Assembly: GCA_943735955.1 (NCBI GenBank)
Contig: OX030957.1
Span: 5,224,301 to 5,288,300, forward strand
Reading direction: 5' to 3'
Origin: Piscicola geometra
Taxonomy: Eukaryota > Annelida > Clitellata > Hirudinida > Piscicolidae
Length of the DNA stretch: 64,000 nucleotides
Both the position numbers and the translations under genes were made by a program. This document shows, piece after piece, positions 62,443 through 64,000 of this stretch. Numbering within the stretch: position 1 is the first letter of the stretch; each line of letters opens with the position of its first letter. A model generated the notes under the pieces. That model did no database searches. It was not told where the DNA came from and was given only the letters and a program-made list of their open reading frames with translations.

Positions 62443-64000
62443 ATGTCTCAAAAATCCGATAATGGTATTAAATTTCAACTTTCTAAATTAGTTTTTATCA
62501 AAATTCAATTTTCCATAAATTTATTACAACTATTTTGAAAATTAAAATTTGTTTTGTAAGTTTTCCACTAGTCTTATAAAAAAGACTGTGTATGAACTTT
62601 TGAAATTATTTTTTTCTTATTTTATTAAATTTAATCTCTATAAAAAAATAGATGAAGAGTGTGCAGTATGCCTACAGAAGTACTTACAGCCAATCATCTT
62701 ACCTTGTCGACATGTCTTTTGCTACCTATGTGCCAAGGGAATGTCTACACATGGCAAGAGGTTTAATACAAAAGTAAATATTTTTCAAAATACAAAAACC
62801 TAATTTTTTATTATATTACATAAATATTGAGAATTTTTTTACATAACTTTTTAATGTTTTGTAAATTAATTTATTTCATACTTCAAACTAGGTGTGCATT
62901 GTGCAGAAAAAAGATTCCTGATGATTATTTGTTAAAACCAATCGTTCTGAACAATCAGATAGTTGAGTCAGGTGAGCATAACAAGCTGCATCCTTCAAAA
63001 TTATCTATACACTATCATCTACTCACCCACATCATTTACTTAAAATATTCTATAAAACTACTTATTCTAAACCCATTTAAAACTGACAAATCCAACCAAA
63101 CTATCTCTATTCATCTATGCAACCCTTCTTTATCAATCTATCTATCCAACCACACAGACAACCAGCAGCACATCTGGTACTACCAAGGCAACCAGGGATG
63201 GTGGCAGTACGACGAACGAACCAACACAGAGGTGGAGGGGGCATTTAAGGAGGGCAAACAGGCTGTCAAGGTGATGATAAGTGGCTTCATCTATGTGGTC
63301 GACTTCCAGAAAATGGTCAGTTTTTTTATACTATTTTCACATTGTATTTTATTTAAATTTATTCTTTTTATATATTTTATTTTTACTGTTATCTTCATTG
63401 ATCATTTTATTAGTAATACTTTTTAATAGTTAAACAAATAATAATTTGGCGAGCGGGTTGGCTTAGATGGTAAAGTCGTTGGACCTGCAACTTAAAGGTC
63501 GCCAGCTCGAATCCCTGTTCAGCCAGCCGTGAGCTATCATATACCTAGTGTATATGATGCGGTGTTTCACGACTCATGTCGTGTGAATGGCGCGTCATTT
63601 GCGTGCCTTGGCGCTTTATAAATACGCATTATTTATTTATATATTGTATATTATAACCAATAAAAACATTCTCGTAAATATATAAAATGATGAGGCGCTC
63701 ACTTCAAAGGTGCAGTACCGAGAACAGTATCCACAAAGACTCCGAGCCATCAAGCGAGACCTCGTCAACATTCCAGATATGAAGGTTTGATCCGCTTTTG
63801 GTGGCGGCTTTTACGTTTGTATTTTTATTGTCAAAACAAATTCTTTATTATAATATATATTTAATTATATTAAATGTCATAATCCATTTCGTGTAGCGCA
63901 TTATTTTTAGTAACGAATTATAGTTTAAGTGTATCAAGAAGCTCAAGGCTAAGAATCAACATTTGAAGCTTCTCCAACACCACCAACACTACCACCACCA
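62443..64000 (+). CDS. RNF146: RNF146 (Iduna) homologue, 5' part: RING plus WWE E3 ubiquitin ligase
   Basis: Exons 62443-62464, 62652-62760, 62892-62971, 63158-63315 and 63710-63784 join in phases 1, 2, 1, 0, and the gene runs off the right edge. The first exon encodes MSQKSDN. The RING follows at once ([31 protein letters not shown]), with all eight C3HC4 ligands present. The WWE domain is [18 protein letters not shown] to [14 protein letters not shown], then [14 protein letters not shown]. Both domains and their spacing match vertebrate RNF146, a ligase that is switched on by poly(ADP-ribose) bound to WWE and targets PARylated proteins such as axin with tankyrase. The WWE residues that read iso-ADP-ribose (Tyr, Trp, Gln, Arg around WWQYDER) are kept. 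A further exon near 63946-64000 ([12 protein letters not shown], then His-rich) is possible but unsupported. Confidence 0.93.
63448..63640 (+). mobile_element. tRNA-derived SINE in RNF146 intron
   Basis: The head has an A-box TTGGCTTAGATGG (63458-63470) and a B-box-like AGCTCGAATCCC (63504-63515) with tRNA spacing. A body of about 85 bp follows, with a small hairpin of TATCATATACC and its complement, and an ATT-rich tail after GCGCTTTATAAATA. It lies between the WWE exons. The 5' half differs from the minus-strand SINE at 16.3 kb, so at least two SINE types are present. Confidence 0.8.

Noticed and set aside
63946..64000. Sixth RNF146 exon with His-rich sequence
   Set aside because: An acceptor is possible and the frame is open, but the sequence does not match the family and is cut by the window edge.

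Overview
This is a stretch of an AT-rich invertebrate nuclear genome. Genes are split into many short exons with GT..AG introns, the non-coding DNA is full of micro- and minisatellites, and there are tRNA-derived SINEs. The gene set (CASKIN, LRRK, RNF146 and RAI14/UACA-type genes) is bilaterian. A short internal run of TTAGGG, the ancestral animal telomere unit, argues against insects and nematodes. A lophotrochozoan such as an annelid is my best guess; this is inference, not proof.

Layout from left to right. (1) 1-3811 (+): the 3' end of a CASKIN gene, with the end of SAM1, all of SAM2, a huge Asn-rich exon and the conserved C-terminal tail. (2) 4.4-10.8 kb: no supported gene. (3) 10784-24098 (+): a ten-exon gene for a 574-residue type I membrane protein with signal peptide, SUEL/galactose-binding lectin domain, CUB domain, Cys-containing module, one membrane helix and cytoplasmic tail. 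I do not know this architecture as a named family. (4) 24.3-30.1 kb: no supported gene; it holds a 1.5-kb segment bounded by inverted repeats. (5) 30094-38577 (+): a sixteen-exon RAI14/UACA-type protein of 1723 residues (ankyrin repeats plus very long coiled coil). (6) 39546-62233 (-): a giant LRRK gene of about 38 exons and 3303 residues (ankyrin, LRR, Roc, COR, kinase, WD40), convergent with gene 5. (7) 62443-64000 (+): the 5' part of RNF146 (RING + WWE), divergent from LRRK with only 209 bp between the two inferred start codons.

I built the gene models by hand by matching splice sites, codon phase and family motifs. Phase closes through every exon of the four multi-exon genes, apart from alternatives flagged in the entries. 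Gene order suggests no shared pathway, but several products are cytoskeletal or signalling scaffolds: CASKIN is a CASK/synaptic scaffold, RAI14/UACA are actin-associated, LRRK is a GTPase-kinase and RNF146 is a PAR-dependent ubiquitin ligase.

The most distinctive non-gene feature is in the LRRK introns. Nearly every one between about 42 and 56 kb carries a simple-repeat array set directly against a splice site: GT-type repeats follow donors and CA- or C-rich repeats precede acceptors on the transcribed strand.
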